Assembly: GCA_945888375.1 (NCBI GenBank)
Contig: CAMCZZ010000010.1
Location: forward strand, 1-64,000
Reading direction: 5' to 3'
DNA from: Akkermansia muciniphila
GTDB lineage: Bacteria > Verrucomicrobiota > Verrucomicrobiia > Opitutales > Opitutaceae
DNA length: 64,000 nt
The notes under the pieces were generated by a model, which saw nothing but the letters and a program-made list of their open reading frames with translations, searched no databases and was not told the DNA's origin. The translations under genes were made by a program, and so were the position numbers. This document shows, one piece after another, positions 53,914-63,550 of the stretch (positions are counted from its first letter, which is position 1; the number at the start of each line of letters is the position of its first letter).

Positions 53914-54975
53914 ATGTGGAAGCTCGAGCACCGCGCCTATCGCCTGCCTTTTCGGGCGGTGGTGCGCACCGCGCATGGACCATGGGGTGAGCGCGAGGGT
54001 TTTTTGATCCGGTTGGCACGGGCGGACGCAGAGGCGCGGCCGGATGTGGGCTGGGGCGAGGTGGCGCCGCTGCCGTGGTTTGGCACCGAGAGCGTCGCCG
54101 AGGCCGGGGCGGCGTTGGCCGGGCTGCGCGGGGAGGCGCGGGATCTGGGGGATGCGCTCGCCCGGGTGCCGGGGGCCTGTGGAGCCACGCGGGCGGGTTT
54201 GGTGGCCGCGTGGGCCCAGGCCATGGAGGCGGACGGCCACGGGGCGGACCTGCCGGCGGTGAGGTCTTTGCCGGTGGCGGCTTTGCTGCCGGCGGGGCGG
54301 GGGGCGCTCGAAGCGGCGGGATCGGCCCTTGAGCTGGGTTATCGCGTTTTCAAATGGAAGGTCGGTGTCGCGGCGGCGGCGGAGGAGCTCCCGTTGCTCG
54401 ATGACTTGCTTGGGTGTTTGCCGTCGGGCGCCAAGCTGCGGCTCGATGCCAACGGGGCCTGGGATCGGCGCACCGCTGAGCGCTGGCTGGCGGCGGCGAC
54501 GGAGCGGCCCATCGAGTATGTTGAGCAACCGGTCGCGGCGGACACGCGGGGGGCGGAGGATCTCTTGCGCGGGCTGGCGGAGGATTATCCGGTGACTCTG
54601 GCGCTGGACGAATCGCTCGGCGGGGCGGGGGATATCGACCGCTGGCTGGCGGCGGGCTGGCGGGGGGTCTGGGTCATCAAGCCCGCCCTGCTCGGCGAAC
54701 CCGGGGCGGTGCTGGCGAGACTGGTGGCGGCCGGGGCGGATCTGGTCTTTGGCTCCGCTCTGGAGACCCGCGTCGGGGCGCGGGCGGGCTTGCGTCTGGC
54801 TTTTGAGCACGCCGAGCGCTGGGCGGCGTCGGGCGGAAAGGCCCGCGCGCTTGGCTACGGGGTCTGGCCGCTCTTCGCGGAGGCGCGGGCGGACGGACCG
54901 GCGACGGGGCCCTTTGTGCGACGCGAGGACGTGGCGCGGATCAACGCGGAGGAATTATGGAACGTGCTCGGTTGA
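53914..54975 (+). CDS. menC: o-Succinylbenzoate synthase (MenC, enolase superfamily)
   Basis: 353 residues. Dehydrates SHCHC to o-succinylbenzoate in menaquinone synthesis. The enolase-superfamily residues are visible: KxK in FKWKVGV, metal ligands Asp in LRLDANGAWD, Glu in YVEQPVA and Asp in LALDESLGG, and the last Lys in WVIKPALLG. The adjacent MenE-like gene overlaps by 19 bases, supporting MenC over other enolase-superfamily members. The start codon is less certain (ATG 53914 or GTG 53875). Confidence 0.88.
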   Translation: MWKLEHRAYRLPFRAVVRTAHGPWGEREGFLIRLARADAEARPDVGWGEVAPLPWFGTESVAEAGAALAGLRGEARDLGDALARVPGACGATRAGLVAAWAQAMEADGHGADLPAVRSLPVAALLPAGRGALEAAGSALELGYRVFKWKVGVAAAAEELPLLDDLLGCLPSGAKLRLDANGAWDRRTAERWLAAATERPIEYVEQPVAADTRGAEDLLRGLAEDYPVTLALDESLGGAGDIDRWLAAGWRGVWVIKPALLGEPGAVLARLVAAGADLVFGSALETRVGARAGLRLAFEHAERWAASGGKARALGYGVWPLFAEARADGPATGPFVRREDVARINAEELWNVLG

Positions 54976-56120
54976 TCGCGGGGCTGCGGGAGTTCGCGGG
55001 GGCTGCGCTCGTCGAGCGCGACGGCGCCTGTTTCCTGATCGATCCTGGCTGGGGTGAACGCGAGCGCGCCCAATGGGCGGTGCTGGCGGCCCGCCGTCCG
55101 GCGGACTGGGACGGGCGGCGCGGCTGGCTCTGTGTGCCGACCGGTGGTTCGTCGGGCGCGATGAAACTCGCGCGCCACGACGAATTGACGCTCGGAGCGG
55201 CGGCGGCGGGCTTTGCCGCGCACTTCGGGGTGGGGCGGGTGGATGCGCTCGGCGTGCTCCCGCCCTGGCATGTGAGCGGGTTGCTGGCCTGGGCGCGCTG
55301 CGCGTGGACCGGCGGGGTGTATCGGGCGGCGCGCTGGAAGGACGTCGAGGCGGGCGGGGCGCGGCCGCCGGGCGCGGGCGGGTTTGTCTCGCTCGTGCCG
55401 ACCCAGCTGGCGCGTTTGCTGGGCGATGCCGAGGCAGAGGCGTGGTTGCGGGGCTTTGGGGCGGTGTTGATCGGCGGCGGGCCGGTGTGGCCGGACCTGC
55501 TGGCGCGGGCGCGAGCGGCGGGCATCCCGGGGGCCTTGGGCTACGGCTCGACCGAGACGGCCGCGATGGTGGCCTCGCAGCGGCCGGAGGAATTTTTAGC
55601 GGGCGACGACACGGCGGGGCGGACGCTGCCGCACGTGAACGTCGCGGTGGGTGACGACGGCCGGCTCACGGTGGCGGGGGCGAGTGTGTTTCGCGGCTAC
55701 TGGCCGGACGAGCGGGCGGGGGCGGAGGGAGCGTGGAGGACGGATGATCTGGGCGAGATCGACTCGCTCGGGCGGGTGCGGGTGTCGGGGCGAGCGGATG
55801 CGTTGATCATCACCGGCGGCGAAAAAGTGAATCCGAACGAGGTGGAGGAGGCGTTGCGACTGGCGGCGGGCGCGGCGTGGACGGAGGTCGCGGTGGTGGG
55901 CGTGCCGCACCCGGAGTGGGGCGAGGAGGTGGTCGCGCTCTTTGTGCCAGCGCCTGGGTGGCGGGATTTCGAGGCCGAGGTGCGGGCGTGGTTGGCCCAG
56001 GGTCTGGCGGTGGCGAAGCATCCCAAGCGCTACGTCGCGGTCGCGGTTGAGCACTGGCCGGTCAATGCCAGCGGCAAACGGGACCGGGCGGCCTTGCGGG
56101 ACCTGGCGAGGGTTGGGTGA
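54957..56120 (+). CDS. menE: o-Succinylbenzoate-CoA ligase-like (MenE)
   Basis: 387 residues of the acyl-adenylate family, shorter than the usual 450-490 at the N-terminus. P-loop VPTGGSSGAMK, then GYGSTETAAM, RTDDLGEID, ADALIITGGEKVNPNEVEEA and the adenylating Lys in NASGKRDRAAL. Charges o-succinylbenzoate with CoA. It overlaps menC and is likely translated with it. The other men genes are not in the window. Confidence 0.88.
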   Translation: MERARLIAGLREFAGAALVERDGACFLIDPGWGERERAQWAVLAARRPADWDGRRGWLCVPTGGSSGAMKLARHDELTLGAAAAGFAAHFGVGRVDALGVLPPWHVSGLLAWARCAWTGGVYRAARWKDVEAGGARPPGAGGFVSLVPTQLARLLGDAEAEAWLRGFGAVLIGGGPVWPDLLARARAAGIPGALGYGSTETAAMVASQRPEEFLAGDDTAGRTLPHVNVAVGDDGRLTVAGASVFRGYWPDERAGAEGAWRTDDLGEIDSLGRVRVSGRADALIITGGEKVNPNEVEEALRLAAGAAWTEVAVVGVPHPEWGEEVVALFVPAPGWRDFEAEVRAWLAQGLAVAKHPKRYVAVAVEHWPVNASGKRDRAALRDLARVG

Positions 56121-56135
56121 AGCGGGCGGCGGGGT

Positions 56136-59100
56136 TCAGTTGCGCTTCGGGCCCCACTTGCGGTCGTTTTTAAGTTCCAGCCGCTTGGTCTCGACTTGGA
56201 GTCCGGCGACGGCGGGGTGGCGACGGAGGAGCTTATAGGCGTCGGGGTGGAAACGGAAGCCGAGCGCGGAGCTGGCCTCGCCGATGGCGGCGACGCGGTC
56301 GGCGAACAGAAAGCCGAGGTCGATCCGGGTGTCGCCGGGGTGCCGGTCGAGGGTCTCGCGCAGCAGCCGCACAAACTCAGTCGTGCCGGCTTGGCCGGGG
56401 TGGAGCAACCAGCGGATGCGGCGCACGTGGGACTGGGTGTAAGCGGGTAGCGGATACGCCTCCTTCACGTTGATGCGCGGGCCCTCCTGACCGACGATGA
56501 TGGTGCCCAGGACGCAAATCAGGGCGTTCTCCGCCAGAACGGTCCCGTGGGCGGCGAAGGCGTCGGCGAACATATTTAGCCCGATGGTGGCGTGGCGGGT
56601 CTGGAGGGTGAAGGCCATCCACGGGCGGTTGTCCTTTTTGGCCAGTTTCTTCTGGAGTGATCCGGCGATGCCGCAGAGGCGGAACTCGGTGCGGTCGTCC
56701 TGCTCCAGCAACTCGGAAACGGGGAAGGTGTCCATGGCCTCGATCAGGCCGGCGTAGGCGTCGAGGGGGTGGCCGGAGACGTAAAAGCCAAGGAGCTCCT
56801 TCTCGAACTGGAGAAGGGTGGAGGCGTTGAAGGCCAGGGTGGTGGTCGGGCCTTTGTTTTTGGGGGAGAGGGCCGGAGCGGGCGCTGCCTTTGCACTTGA
56901 AGCAGCCGGGGCGGGCGCGAGGAGATCGCCGAAGCCGCCGTCGGCAGGCTGGCCGCCCGCGGGGGCAGGCGCAGCGGGGGTGGAGGGGCGGAAATGCTTC
57001 AGGATCTGGTCAAACTCCGCGGCGAGTTTCTCGGGAGGGGGAGGCGGCTGGGCGGTGAGTTCTACCCCGAAATCAAAGGCGAGGGTCTCGGCGCGAGGGG
57101 CGGTCTCGACGGGTTTGCCGGCGGGGGCGTCCTTGCGGAGGGAGGGGTATTTGCGAACGAGGTCGGCGAGGGCCTCGAGATGGGCGTCGATGGAAGCGTA
57201 GAGTTCTTCGCGCGGGGCCCCGGAGAAATCGAAGGCGCCGGTGGCGACGAGGCACTCGACCACGCGTTTGTTCAAGGCGCGGCTATCAACGCGCAGGAGG
57301 AAGTCGCGGAAATCGCGGAAGGGACCGCGGGCCTCGCGCTCGGCGAGGATCTTTTGCCCGGCCTGCTCGCCGACGCCCTTGATGCCGGCGAGCCCGAAGC
57401 GGATCCATGCGGATGGAGCGGACGAGGATGGAGCCCCGGGCGGGACACCCTGGGCGGCACCCCCGAAGGCTGCGCTCGCCGTAGCGGCGGAGGCGGTCTT
57501 GAAGACCGGCGTGAAGGTCTCGCGGCTTTCGTTGATATCGGGGCCGAGCACGGTGATGCCCATGGCCTCGGCCTCGGCGATGAAGTGGGCCACCTTCTCG
57601 GCGTTGCCCAGCTCGGCCGTCAGCACGGCGGCCATGAACTGCACCGGGTAGTTGGCCTTCAGATACGCGGTGTGGTAGGCGATGACGGCGTAGGCGGCGG
57701 AGTGGGACTTGTTGAAGCCGTATTGGGCGAACTTGTTCAGGAGGTCAAAGATCTCGTTGGACTTGGCCTCGGCGATGCCGTGGAGCTTTTTGGCGCCATC
57801 GACGAACTTCACGCGTTCCTTGGCCATGGCGTCGGCGTCCTTCTTGCCCATGGCGCGGCGCAACATGTCGGCGCCGCCGAGGGTGTAGCCTCCGATCACG
57901 CGGGCGCACTCCATCACCTGTTCCTGGTAAACGATCACGCCAAACGTTTCCTGCAGGACGGGCTCGAGCAGCGGGTGGGGATAGGTGATGGCGGCGGGAT
58001 CTTTTTTGCCGCGGGCGTAGTCGGGGATGAAGGCCATCGGGCCCGGGCGGTAGAGGGCGGAGATGGCGTTGATGTCGTCGATGGTCGAGATGCCGACCTG
58101 GCGGGCGGCGCCCTGCATGCCGCCGGACTCGAGCTGGAAGACGCCGATGGTCTTGCCGGCGTTGAGCAGCTCGTAGGTCTTGGGGTCGTCGAGCCCCAGC
58201 TTTTCGAGGTCGAAGGCGGGAGCGGCGGTCAGGCGGACGTTCTCGACCGCGTCGGCGAGCACGGTGAGCGTCTTGAGACCGAGAAAGTCCATCTTCAGCA
58301 GGCCGAGTTTGCCGACCGCGTTCATATCGAACTGCACGGTCACATCGCCTTCTTGCGAGGTGAGCGGGACGAAGTTTTCCAGGGGCTGGTCCGTGATGAT
58401 GATGCCGGCAGCGTGTTTGCCGGTATTGCGCACCATGCCCTCGAGCACGAGGCCCTGGTCGATGATTTTTTTGGCGACGGGGTTGCGGTCGTATTCGCCC
58501 TTTAGCTCGGCGGATTTTTTCAACGAATCCTCGAGGGAGATGTTCAGCTCGTCGGGGATCATCTTCGCGAGGCGGTCGGCCTCGGCGAAGGGCAGATCGT
58601 GGACGCGGGCGACGTCGCGCACGACCATCTTGGCGCCGAGGGTGCCGTAGGTGATGATATTGGCGACGCAGGCGTTGCCGTATTTCTGGCGGACGTAATC
58701 AATCACCTCGCCGCGGCGGCGCATGCAGAAATCGATGTCGAAGTCGGGCGGCGACACGCGTTCGGGGTTGAGGAAGCGCTCGAAGAGCAGGCCAAAGCGG
58801 ATGGGGTCGATGTTGGTGATGCCGAGCAGGTAGGCGACGAGGCAACCGGCGCCGGAGCCGCGGCCGGGGCCGACGGGGATGGCGTGTTCGCGGGCCCAGT
58901 TGATAAAATCCCACACGACCAGGAAATAGTCGTCGAAGCCGGTCACGTGGATGATGGCCAGTTCGTAGCCGGTGCGCAGCACGAGCAGTTCGTCGGCGGC
59001 GAGGCCGGAGTAATCGGGCGGGGCGGGTTTCTGGCCGGCGGGCAGGTTTTGCAGTTTCGCGAGGCGTTCGGCGACGATGGCGCGCGCGGCAACGGCCGCG

Positions 59101-60092
59101 TAATCGTGACCGTAGCGGCTGTTCAGGCCTTTGACGCAGAGTTGAAGCAGGTAGGCGGAGGCGGCATCCTTCGGCTCGGCGTGGGCGGATAACAACTCGG
59201 GCGGGAGCGGGTAACGCGGGTAGCGTTCGGACCCCTTCGGGAAGGGGATTTTCACGTCGCACATCTCGGCGACGAGGCGGGTGTTGGTCAGTGACTCGGG
59301 GACCTCGCCGAACAATTTCAGCATCTCGTCGGCGGACTTCAGGTAAAAGGCCGAGGAGTCGAAGCGCATGCGTTTCGCCTCGGCGACCTTCGAGCCGGTC
59401 TGGATGCAGAGGAGGGTATCGTGGGAGGCGGCGTCGGCCTCGCGGACGTAGTGAACGTCGTTGGAGCAGATTACCTTCAAGTTGAACTCCTCGGCAAGGG
59501 CGAGGAGGCCGGGAATGATCTGGCGCTGCTCGGGGATGCCGTGGTCCTGAATCTCGACGAAGTAGTTCTCGCGGCCGAAGATCTCAACATAGCGGGCGCA
59601 GGCGGAGCGGGACTCGGCCTCGCGGCCGTGCATCAGGTGTTGCGGCACCTCGGCGGCCAGGCAGCCGGTGAAGCCGATCAGGCCGCCCGCGTATTTCGCG
59701 AGGGTGGGCAGGTCGGTGCGCGGCTTGTAATAAAAGCCCTGGAGGTGCGAATCGGAGACGAGTTTGAGCAGGTTCTCGTAGCCCTTCAGATCCTTGGCGA
59801 GGACGCCCAGGTGGAAGTAGTTTTTGCCGTCCTCGGATTTGCCGGTTTTTTCCAGACGGGAGCCGGGGGCGACATAGAGTTCGCAGCCGACGAGCGGTTT
59901 GAGGTTGGCGGCTTTGGCGGCATTGAAAAATTCGATGGTGCCAAAAAGGTTCCCGTGGTCGGTAAGCGCGACGGCGCTTTGGCCGAGCTCGGTCGTGCGC
60001 TTCATCAGCCGGTCGATTTTGCAGGCTCCGTCGAGCAGGCTGTAATCGGAATGGACGTGGAGGTGGACGAAATCGGAGGCGGCGATCGACAC
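56136..60092 (-). CDS. dnaE: DNA polymerase III alpha subunit
   Basis: 1318 residues, somewhat longer than the about 1160 of E. coli DnaE. The PHP domain opens with DFVHLHVHSDYSLLDGACKI. The palm has GPGRGSGAGCLVAYLLGI and the catalytic aspartates Asp450 and Asp452 in PPDFDIDFCMRRR. RYPLPPEL and KSHSAAYAVIAYHTAYLKANYP follow. The extra length is mostly an Ala/Pro-rich linker between the helix-hairpin-helix region and the OB domain (PSTPAAPAPAGGQPADGG). The GTG at 60092 gives the family start; the open frame to 60341 runs antisense to rpsU. Confidence 0.96.
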   Translation of the reverse strand: MSIAASDFVHLHVHSDYSLLDGACKIDRLMKRTTELGQSAVALTDHGNLFGTIEFFNAAKAANLKPLVGCELYVAPGSRLEKTGKSEDGKNYFHLGVLAKDLKGYENLLKLVSDSHLQGFYYKPRTDLPTLAKYAGGLIGFTGCLAAEVPQHLMHGREAESRSACARYVEIFGRENYFVEIQDHGIPEQRQIIPGLLALAEEFNLKVICSNDVHYVREADAASHDTLLCIQTGSKVAEAKRMRFDSSAFYLKSADEMLKLFGEVPESLTNTRLVAEMCDVKIPFPKGSERYPRYPLPPELLSAHAEPKDAASAYLLQLCVKGLNSRYGHDYAAVAARAIVAERLAKLQNLPAGQKPAPPDYSGLAADELLVLRTGYELAIIHVTGFDDYFLVVWDFINWAREHAIPVGPGRGSGAGCLVAYLLGITNIDPIRFGLLFERFLNPERVSPPDFDIDFCMRRRGEVIDYVRQKYGNACVANIITYGTLGAKMVVRDVARVHDLPFAEADRLAKMIPDELNISLEDSLKKSAELKGEYDRNPVAKKIIDQGLVLEGMVRNTGKHAAGIIITDQPLENFVPLTSQEGDVTVQFDMNAVGKLGLLKMDFLGLKTLTVLADAVENVRLTAAPAFDLEKLGLDDPKTYELLNAGKTIGVFQLESGGMQGAARQVGISTIDDINAISALYRPGPMAFIPDYARGKKDPAAITYPHPLLEPVLQETFGVIVYQEQVMECARVIGGYTLGGADMLRRAMGKKDADAMAKERVKFVDGAKKLHGIAEAKSNEIFDLLNKFAQYGFNKSHSAAYAVIAYHTAYLKANYPVQFMAAVLTAELGNAEKVAHFIAEAEAMGITVLGPDINESRETFTPVFKTASAATASAAFGGAAQGVPPGAPSSSAPSAWIRFGLAGIKGVGEQAGQKILAEREARGPFRDFRDFLLRVDSRALNKRVVECLVATGAFDFSGAPREELYASIDAHLEALADLVRKYPSLRKDAPAGKPVETAPRAETLAFDFGVELTAQPPPPPEKLAAEFDQILKHFRPSTPAAPAPAGGQPADGGFGDLLAPAPAASSAKAAPAPALSPKNKGPTTTLAFNASTLLQFEKELLGFYVSGHPLDAYAGLIEAMDTFPVSELLEQDDRTEFRLCGIAGSLQKKLAKKDNRPWMAFTLQTRHATIGLNMFADAFAAHGTVLAENALICVLGTIIVGQEGPRINVKEAYPLPAYTQSHVRRIRWLLHPGQAGTTEFVRLLRETLDRHPGDTRIDLGFLFADRVAAIGEASSALGFRFHPDAYKLLRRHPAVAGLQVETKRLELKNDRKWGPKRN

Positions 60093-60169
60093 GTGGGCAA
60101 GGCAAGGGGTGTGGGCGGCGGCGGCAAGCGTCCGGGTGGAAGGAAGCGAAGTTTGCTTTAAAAATGCCG

Positions 60170-60198
60170 TTGACGTGCGGAGGTGCGGCCGGTTGTTT
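60170..60198 (+). promoter_or_regulatory. Possible promoter of rpsU
   Basis: TTGACG (60170-60175), 17 bases, then TTGTTT (60193-60198), a weak -10. The start codon of rpsU follows at 60235. Confidence 0.3.
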
Positions 60199-60234
60199 CT
60201 CAATTTTTTCCAAAACCCTGCCGTCACCTTTCCC

Positions 60235-60432
60235 ATGTCCATCGAGATCAAAATCCGCAAAAACGAGCCCGTCGACCGCGCCTTGCGTCGCATGAAGAAG
60301 AAGCTGGAGCGCGAGAACATCATTAAAGACGTGCGCGCCAAGCGTTACTACGAGAAGCCCACCGAGCGTCGCCGCCGCAAGGAGAAGGTCATGGCCTTCA
60401 CCAACATGCTGCGCCGCCGTTACGCCGAGTGA
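60235..60432 (+). CDS. rpsU: Small ribosomal subunit protein bS21
   Basis: 65 residues, strongly basic. Family features: VDRALRRMKKKLERENI, KRYYEKPTERRRRKE and the ending MLRRRYAE. Binds 16S rRNA near the 3' end and helps initiation. Single gene with a strong terminator, diverging from dnaE. Confidence 0.97.
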   Translation: MSIEIKIRKNEPVDRALRRMKKKLERENIIKDVRAKRYYEKPTERRRRKEKVMAFTNMLRRRYAE

Positions 60433-60472
60433 TTCTCGCGGGCCTTTGCCCGCCCTGGCAGTTTTTTTACTT

Positions 60473-60520
60473 AAATCCGTGGGGGCGAACGATTCGCCTT
60501 CACGGATTTTTTTATTTTTT
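60473..60520 (+). terminator. Rho-independent terminator after rpsU
   Basis: A 9-bp outer stem AAATCCGTG/CACGGATTT (60473-60481 with 60501-60509) continues in a 6-bp inner stem GGCGAA/TTCGCC (60484-60489 with 60493-60498), with a T-rich tail to 60520. Confidence 0.93.
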
Positions 60521-60583
60521 ACGGGTTGCAATGCGACTTTTGTTCTCTGGGTTTTGAGTGTCCCTTTTGTTTAACCGCTCCGC

Positions 60584-61537
60584 GTGAAGCCCCTTCTTGC
60601 CTTATCGACCTGCTGGAACTCGTTCCGTCACCATGACGGATACCAGATGCTACGTGAGATCGCCGATCTCGGTTTCACTCATGCGGAGCTGAGTCACGGC
60701 ATACGTATCGTATTGGTTCCGGGGATATTGCGGGCAGTCGAAGAGGGGTTTATCAAGATCAGCTCGACCCACAATTTCTGCCCCTTGCCGGCGGGGATCA
60801 CGCAAGCGGCGCCGAATCTCTTCGAGCCTTCGGCCGACGATCCCAAGGAGCACTCGCAATGGTTGCGGCAGTCGAAGCGATCCTTGGATTTCGCGGCGCA
60901 GGTGGGGGCCAAGGCCTGTGTTTTCCACCTAGGGAGCGTGCATTTCTGGTTTTGGCGACCCTCGGTTCGGTTGCATGACTACCTGCAAAAGCACCCCGGT
61001 GCGACGGTGCAGAGCGATCCGGACTATGCCCGCCGCCTAAATAAGGCCGTGACGACTTTGCGGGGGCGGATGCCGGACTTTTGGCACCAAACGATCAAGA
61101 GCTTGCAGGAGGTGCATGCCTATGCGCTCGAGCGGGGCATTCGCATCGGCTGCGAGAATCGGGAGAAGCTGGAGGAGTTGCCGATGGATGCCGATTTCCC
61201 CGCGCTCTTCGAGGCCTTGGGCGCGGAGACGGCGTGCGGCTACTGGCACGACACCGGCCATGCCCACATCAAACATGGTCTGGGCCTGCTCAATCACCGG
61301 GAGCATCTGGCGCAAAATGCTTCGCGCGCGCTGGGCTTTCACCTCCATGATGTGAACGATAAAGCCAAGGATCACCAAGCCGTGGGCGCGGGCGAGGTGG
61401 ATTTCGAAATGGTGAGTTCCTTCTGGCGTCCCGAGCATCTTTTGACTCTCGAGTTGAGTCCCTGTGTGACGGTGGAGGAGGTGGTGGACTCGAAGCTGCG
61501 CATCGAGGCGCTGATCGCCCGGCGTTTTCCGGCCTGA
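60584..61537 (+). CDS. Sugar phosphate isomerase/epimerase-like TIM-barrel protein
   Basis: 317 residues of the AP-endonuclease-2 superfamily (COG1082). Metal-site candidates: HLGSVHFW, GCENREKLEEL, GYWHDTGHAH and LGFHLHDVNDK, then LLTLELSPCV. Related enzymes isomerise or epimerise sugars and inositols. Substrate unknown. GTG start at 60584. It converges on the ABC exporter gene. Confidence 0.85.
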   Translation: MKPLLALSTCWNSFRHHDGYQMLREIADLGFTHAELSHGIRIVLVPGILRAVEEGFIKISSTHNFCPLPAGITQAAPNLFEPSADDPKEHSQWLRQSKRSLDFAAQVGAKACVFHLGSVHFWFWRPSVRLHDYLQKHPGATVQSDPDYARRLNKAVTTLRGRMPDFWHQTIKSLQEVHAYALERGIRIGCENREKLEELPMDADFPALFEALGAETACGYWHDTGHAHIKHGLGLLNHREHLAQNASRALGFHLHDVNDKAKDHQAVGAGEVDFEMVSSFWRPEHLLTLELSPCVTVEEVVDSKLRIEALIARRFPA

Positions 61538-61567
61538 GGCGGCCTGGCCGCTGGGGCGGAAGCGACC

Positions 61568-63439
61568 TTAGGTCGGTGGAATGGGCGGCGTGCGGTCCTC
61601 GCGCAGCGTCAGGGAGCCGTCGCCGGAATGTTCGATTTTGAAGTGCCGGGTGTGCACGTTGCGCAGGCTGCTGCGGTGGGCGATGGTCACGCAGGTGAGG
61701 CCGGGCAGGGCGGCGTGCAGCCGGTGGTAAAAGGCCAGCTCGGCGTTTTCGTCGATCGCGGCGGTGGCTTCGTCGAGAAACAGCCACGCCGGGCGGTGCA
61801 GGAACACGCGGGTGAGGGCGAGGCGTTGTTGTTCGCCGCCGGAGAGAATCTGGGCCCAGTGGGCCTCCTCGTCGAGGCGGGTGGCGAGGGCGGGCAACTC
61901 GCACAGCTCTAGGGCGCGGATGCAGGTGGCGTCGTCGTAGTCCCCCGGGGGGCGCGGATAGGCGAGGGCGGCCCGGAGCGTGCCGATGGGCAGGTAGGGC
62001 TTTTGCGGCATGACCATGCAATCGAAGGGCACGGGGAGGAGCACGCGGCCGCGCTCATAGGGCCAGAGGCCGACGAGGGCGCGCAGGATGGTGCTCTTGC
62101 CGCTGCCGGAGGGGCCGGTGATGAGCACGGAATCGCCGGGGCGCACGGTGAAGCTGAAGGGCGCCAGCAATAACCGGCCGTCGGGCCGGAAGAGGGCGAG
62201 ATCGGAGACCTCCAGCCGGTCCTCGCTGCGCCCGGTGGTGTAGACCGCGCTCTGGGTTTCGCGCAGGCGGCGGGAGTGCTCAATGCCACGCATGAAGCCG
62301 TCCAGCCGCTCGGTGATGGCCCACCACTGAGCGATGGTCTCGTAGGAATTGACGAAAAAATTCAGACTGCTCTGCACCCGCCCGAAGGCACCGGTCAGCT
62401 GGGTGAGTTGCCCGAGGGAGATCGCGCCGGCGAAGAAACGCGGGGCCGAGAGAAACAGGGGCACGACGTCGGAGAGGCGGTAGTAAACGGATTTGAAGGC
62501 GTTGAGATGGAGGCGGCGGATCAGGGTAGCGTTGAAATTACCCACGATGCGGGTGAAGCTCAGCCCAAGGGTGCGGCGCTCGGCGGTCTCGCCCTGGACC
62601 AGGGCGGTGCTCTCGCTGTTCTCACGCAGCCGGACCAGCCCGAAGCGAAAATCGGCCTCGAGTTTCTGCATCTCGTAATTGAGCCCGATGATCGGTCGGC
62701 CGACCCTTCCCACCAACCACATCCCGGCCAGGGAGTAGGCGAGGCACATCCAGACGAGGTGACCGGGGATGCCGGCCAGGGCCGCGGTGAACCCAGCGTA
62801 GAGCGACCAGGCCAGCTCCACGGGACCGGTGAGCCACACGAGGTGGTCTGGCAGGGCGGGGAAAGGCGAAGCCGGCGGGGCGTGCTCGGGCAGGCCGGAG
62901 GAGAGGGACCAGAGGATGACGACGAACGATACCAGCGCGGCGATCGCGGCAAAAAGCTGCATGGCGAGGTCGAGGCCGGTGAAAACGAAGGCGCGGATGT
63001 CTTCGCTGATGCGCTGGTCGGGGTTGTCGCCCTGATAGCCGCCGAGCTGGCCGAGGTAGTGGGCGCGGTCGCCCAGCCAGTCGCGCAGGAAGCGGTCCGT
63101 CATCCAGCGGCGCCAGCGGATTTTCAGCGACGAGAACAGGTAGTCCTCGGCCAGCCAGAAGGTGATCGAGCAGACCACCAGACCAAGCATGGCGACGCCC
63201 AGGTGCACGAAATAGGCGTAGTCGCCCTTCTGGACGGTATCGAAGAAGGCCCGGTTCCAGTAGGAGAGCCGGACGGCGATCCAGTTTTGCGCCAGCGTGA
63301 GCAAGAGCACGGCGCCCAGCAACAGGCGGGCGGGCCAGCGCTCCTCCGAGACCCAGAAGGGCCGGACGAGGGCGAGCAGGAGGCGGCTTTGGGCGAGGAG
63401 CGGGCGGGAGCGGGGCACGGGCGACAAGGAAGAGCGCAA
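61568..63439 (-). CDS. ABC exporter, fused permease and ATPase (SbmA/BacA-like, YddA type)
   Basis: 623 residues. The N-terminal membrane domain (about 1-390; ABC_membrane_2/SbmA-BacA type) has YWNRAFFDTVQKGDY and RWRRWMTDRFLRDWL, which characterise this group. The ATPase domain has Walker A ITGPSGSGKSTIL, signature LSGGEQQRLALTR and Walker B WLFLDEATAAID. Relatives move peptides, vitamin B12 or long-chain acyl compounds. Substrate unknown. Confidence 0.92.
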   Translation of the reverse strand: MRSSLSPVPRSRPLLAQSRLLLALVRPFWVSEERWPARLLLGAVLLLTLAQNWIAVRLSYWNRAFFDTVQKGDYAYFVHLGVAMLGLVVCSITFWLAEDYLFSSLKIRWRRWMTDRFLRDWLGDRAHYLGQLGGYQGDNPDQRISEDIRAFVFTGLDLAMQLFAAIAALVSFVVILWSLSSGLPEHAPPASPFPALPDHLVWLTGPVELAWSLYAGFTAALAGIPGHLVWMCLAYSLAGMWLVGRVGRPIIGLNYEMQKLEADFRFGLVRLRENSESTALVQGETAERRTLGLSFTRIVGNFNATLIRRLHLNAFKSVYYRLSDVVPLFLSAPRFFAGAISLGQLTQLTGAFGRVQSSLNFFVNSYETIAQWWAITERLDGFMRGIEHSRRLRETQSAVYTTGRSEDRLEVSDLALFRPDGRLLLAPFSFTVRPGDSVLITGPSGSGKSTILRALVGLWPYERGRVLLPVPFDCMVMPQKPYLPIGTLRAALAYPRPPGDYDDATCIRALELCELPALATRLDEEAHWAQILSGGEQQRLALTRVFLHRPAWLFLDEATAAIDENAELAFYHRLHAALPGLTCVTIAHRSSLRNVHTRHFKIEHSGDGSLTLREDRTPPIPPT

Positions 63440-63509
63440 GGCCTAAGCCCGCCCGGCGCAAGGAGGCAGGCGGGCCGGGCGGTGTCACCTCGTCTTTACG
63501 GTGCGCGCC

Positions 63510-63538
63510 TTGACAGGGGCCCGGGCGAGCCCTACCCG
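63510..63538 (+). promoter_or_regulatory. Possible promoter of the HNH nuclease gene
   Basis: A perfect TTGACA (63510-63515) lies 35 bases before the ATG. A 17-base spacer leads to TACCCG (63533-63538), a weak -10. Confidence 0.35.
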
Positions 63539-63550
63539 ATAGGGCCCAAC

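Noticed and set aside
56994-58505. 503-codon frame on the plus strand
   Set aside because: Antisense shadow of dnaE, rich in Gly/Val/Glu and without domains.
60093-60341. DnaE with an 83-residue N-terminal extension
   Set aside because: It would run antisense through rpsU; the PHP domain begins right after the GTG at 60092.
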